Source: Rhodobacterales bacterium (lineage in GTDB: Bacteria; Pseudomonadota; Alphaproteobacteria; Rhodobacterales; Rhodobacteraceae). From it: a stretch of 64,000 bases of DNA. Positions 63,498 through 64,000 of this stretch are shown in pieces; the stretch's first letter is position 1, and each line of letters opens with the position of its first letter. The translations under genes were made by a program, and so were the position numbers. The notes beneath the pieces were generated by a model. The model saw nothing but the letters and a program-made list of their open reading frames with translations, was not told the origin of the DNA and did not search any database. The stretch is taken from NCBI GenBank assembly GCA_003249215.1, contig QKJR01000021.1, positions 16,093 to 80,092 of the forward strand. Direction: 5' to 3'.

Positions 63498-64000
63498 TGG
63501 ATGCCAAGGTCGTCCTTCACGTGCAGGAGGCCGAGGCCGAGGCACTGCGCGCGGGCACGTCGAGCTCGCTCTATGCGCGGATCGCGCAGGTGATCCTCGG
63601 CCGGGGCGGCATGGTGCTGATCGCCAAGCGCTTCCCCCCGCGCGAGCCCGATGGCGATCTGCATATCGTCGACAATGGCCTGCGCCCGCGGCCCGATACG
63701 CTGATGACGGCGACCGCCTATCTCGAGGATTACTGGCATCTCGATCCCGCGGGTGTTCTCGCCGAGAGCTCGATCGGGCGCGCGCCCTTCCGCTCGCGCG
63801 CGCAACCGCGCGCCGAGGCCTATCGCTTTCTCGCCAGCCTGCGCGCCCGATATGCGCGGGCGCGCCGCACCCGCTATGCCCGGCGGCAGCGCGGCAAGGT
63901 GGGCGATCTGCCCAAGGGGGCGATCGCGGTCTTCCTGCAGGGGCCTGCGCCCTATCGGCGGGGCGATGCCTTCCTGAGTGCCGAGGCGATGCTGCGCACG
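63497..64000 (+). CDS. Unrecognised protein, 3' end outside window (possibly capsule/glycosyl-transfer related)
   Basis: 168 codons are visible with no stop, reading [20 protein letters not shown] onward. It is not ribosomal protein S1, which usually follows cmk. The visible part has no signal peptide and many Arg residues (an Arg-rich stretch near 115-132). The segment AIAVFLQGPAPYRRGDAFLS is faintly reminiscent of the strand-loop found in capsule-polysaccharide biosynthesis proteins, too weak to assign. Translation is coupled to cmk by a 1-nt overlap. The codon use looks like its neighbours. Confidence 0.75.
   Translation, partial: MDAKVVLHVQEAEAEALRAGTSSSLYARIAQVILGRGGMVLIAKRFPPREPDGDLHIVDNGLRPRPDTLMTATAYLEDYWHLDPAGVLAESSIGRAPFRSRAQPRAEAYRFLASLRARYARARRTRYARRQRGKVGDLPKGAIAVFLQGPAPYRRGDAFLSAEAMLRT

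Overview
The window reads as chromosome of a high-GC alphaproteobacterium of the Rhodobacteraceae (Rhodobacter/Paracoccus/Thioclava type). This rests on gene content: an RpoE-ChrR pair with TGATCC-type promoters, an FeS-type photolyase with a DUF2256 neighbour, a VPLPA-CTERM protein, class II EPSP synthase followed by cmk, and TRAP and RpiR genes. The species cannot be named from the sequence alone. No tRNA, rRNA, CRISPR or intact mobile element was seen.

Region 1 (1-12962) is a solute-uptake and oxidation region. The tail of one oligopeptide-type ABC transporter operon (two ATPases) runs into an N-formylglutamate amidohydrolase-like enzyme and a VAO-type FAD dehydrogenase. A GlxA/GbdR-type AraC regulator is then divergent from a second operon: a trimethylamine-dehydrogenase-family flavoprotein with the covalent-FMN cysteine, its own Tat-exported binding protein, two permeases and a fused double ATPase. 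Together they suggest import and oxidation of a methylated amine or amine-containing peptide. The substrate is unknown.

Region 2 (13150-24320) is a photo-oxidative (singlet oxygen) stress island. It holds glutathione peroxidase-FeS photolyase, DUF2256-SDR, fasciclin, a TspO-like membrane protein, a lipid-modification operon (FAD oxidoreductase, DUF1365, cyclopropane/furan fatty-acid type methyltransferase), sigma factor RpoE, zinc anti-sigma ChrR, SDR, DUF2177 and GTP cyclohydrolase I. Five candidate RpoE promoters, all with 18-nt spacers, lie before these transcription units. The island is flanked by debris: a decayed RelE/ParE toxin on the left and an IS6-family remnant on the right.

Region 3 (24835-31529) is a six-gene minus-strand operon: M81 (MlrC-like) peptidase, TRAP DctP-DctQ-DctM, RpiR regulator and class III aminotransferase. 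Region 4 (31815-36357) has a TetR regulator divergent from an MFS exporter and a membrane-bound PQQ glucose-dehydrogenase-type quinoprotein. Region 5 (36565-40095) is a complete Na+-pumping methylmalonyl-CoA-decarboxylase-type complex (carboxyltransferase, gamma/delta, biotin carrier, beta), unusual for this lineage. Region 6 (40458-45567) has an OafA-type acyltransferase with SGNH domain, a TetR regulator and a divergent dimethylglycine/N-methylproline-demethylase-like flavoprotein.

Region 7 (45911-60424) is dominated by one 4,606-residue secreted protein. By hand count it has six modules of exactly seven ~55-residue repeats each, consistent with six seven-bladed beta-propellers. Beta-sandwich linkers alternate with these, followed by PKD/cadherin-like domains, five near-identical 94-residue Ig-like repeats and an RTX-type C-terminus. 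A VPLPA-CTERM protein follows. Region 8 (60543-64000) is housekeeping: trmB, aroA, cmk and the start of an unrecognised gene at the place where rpsA usually sits.
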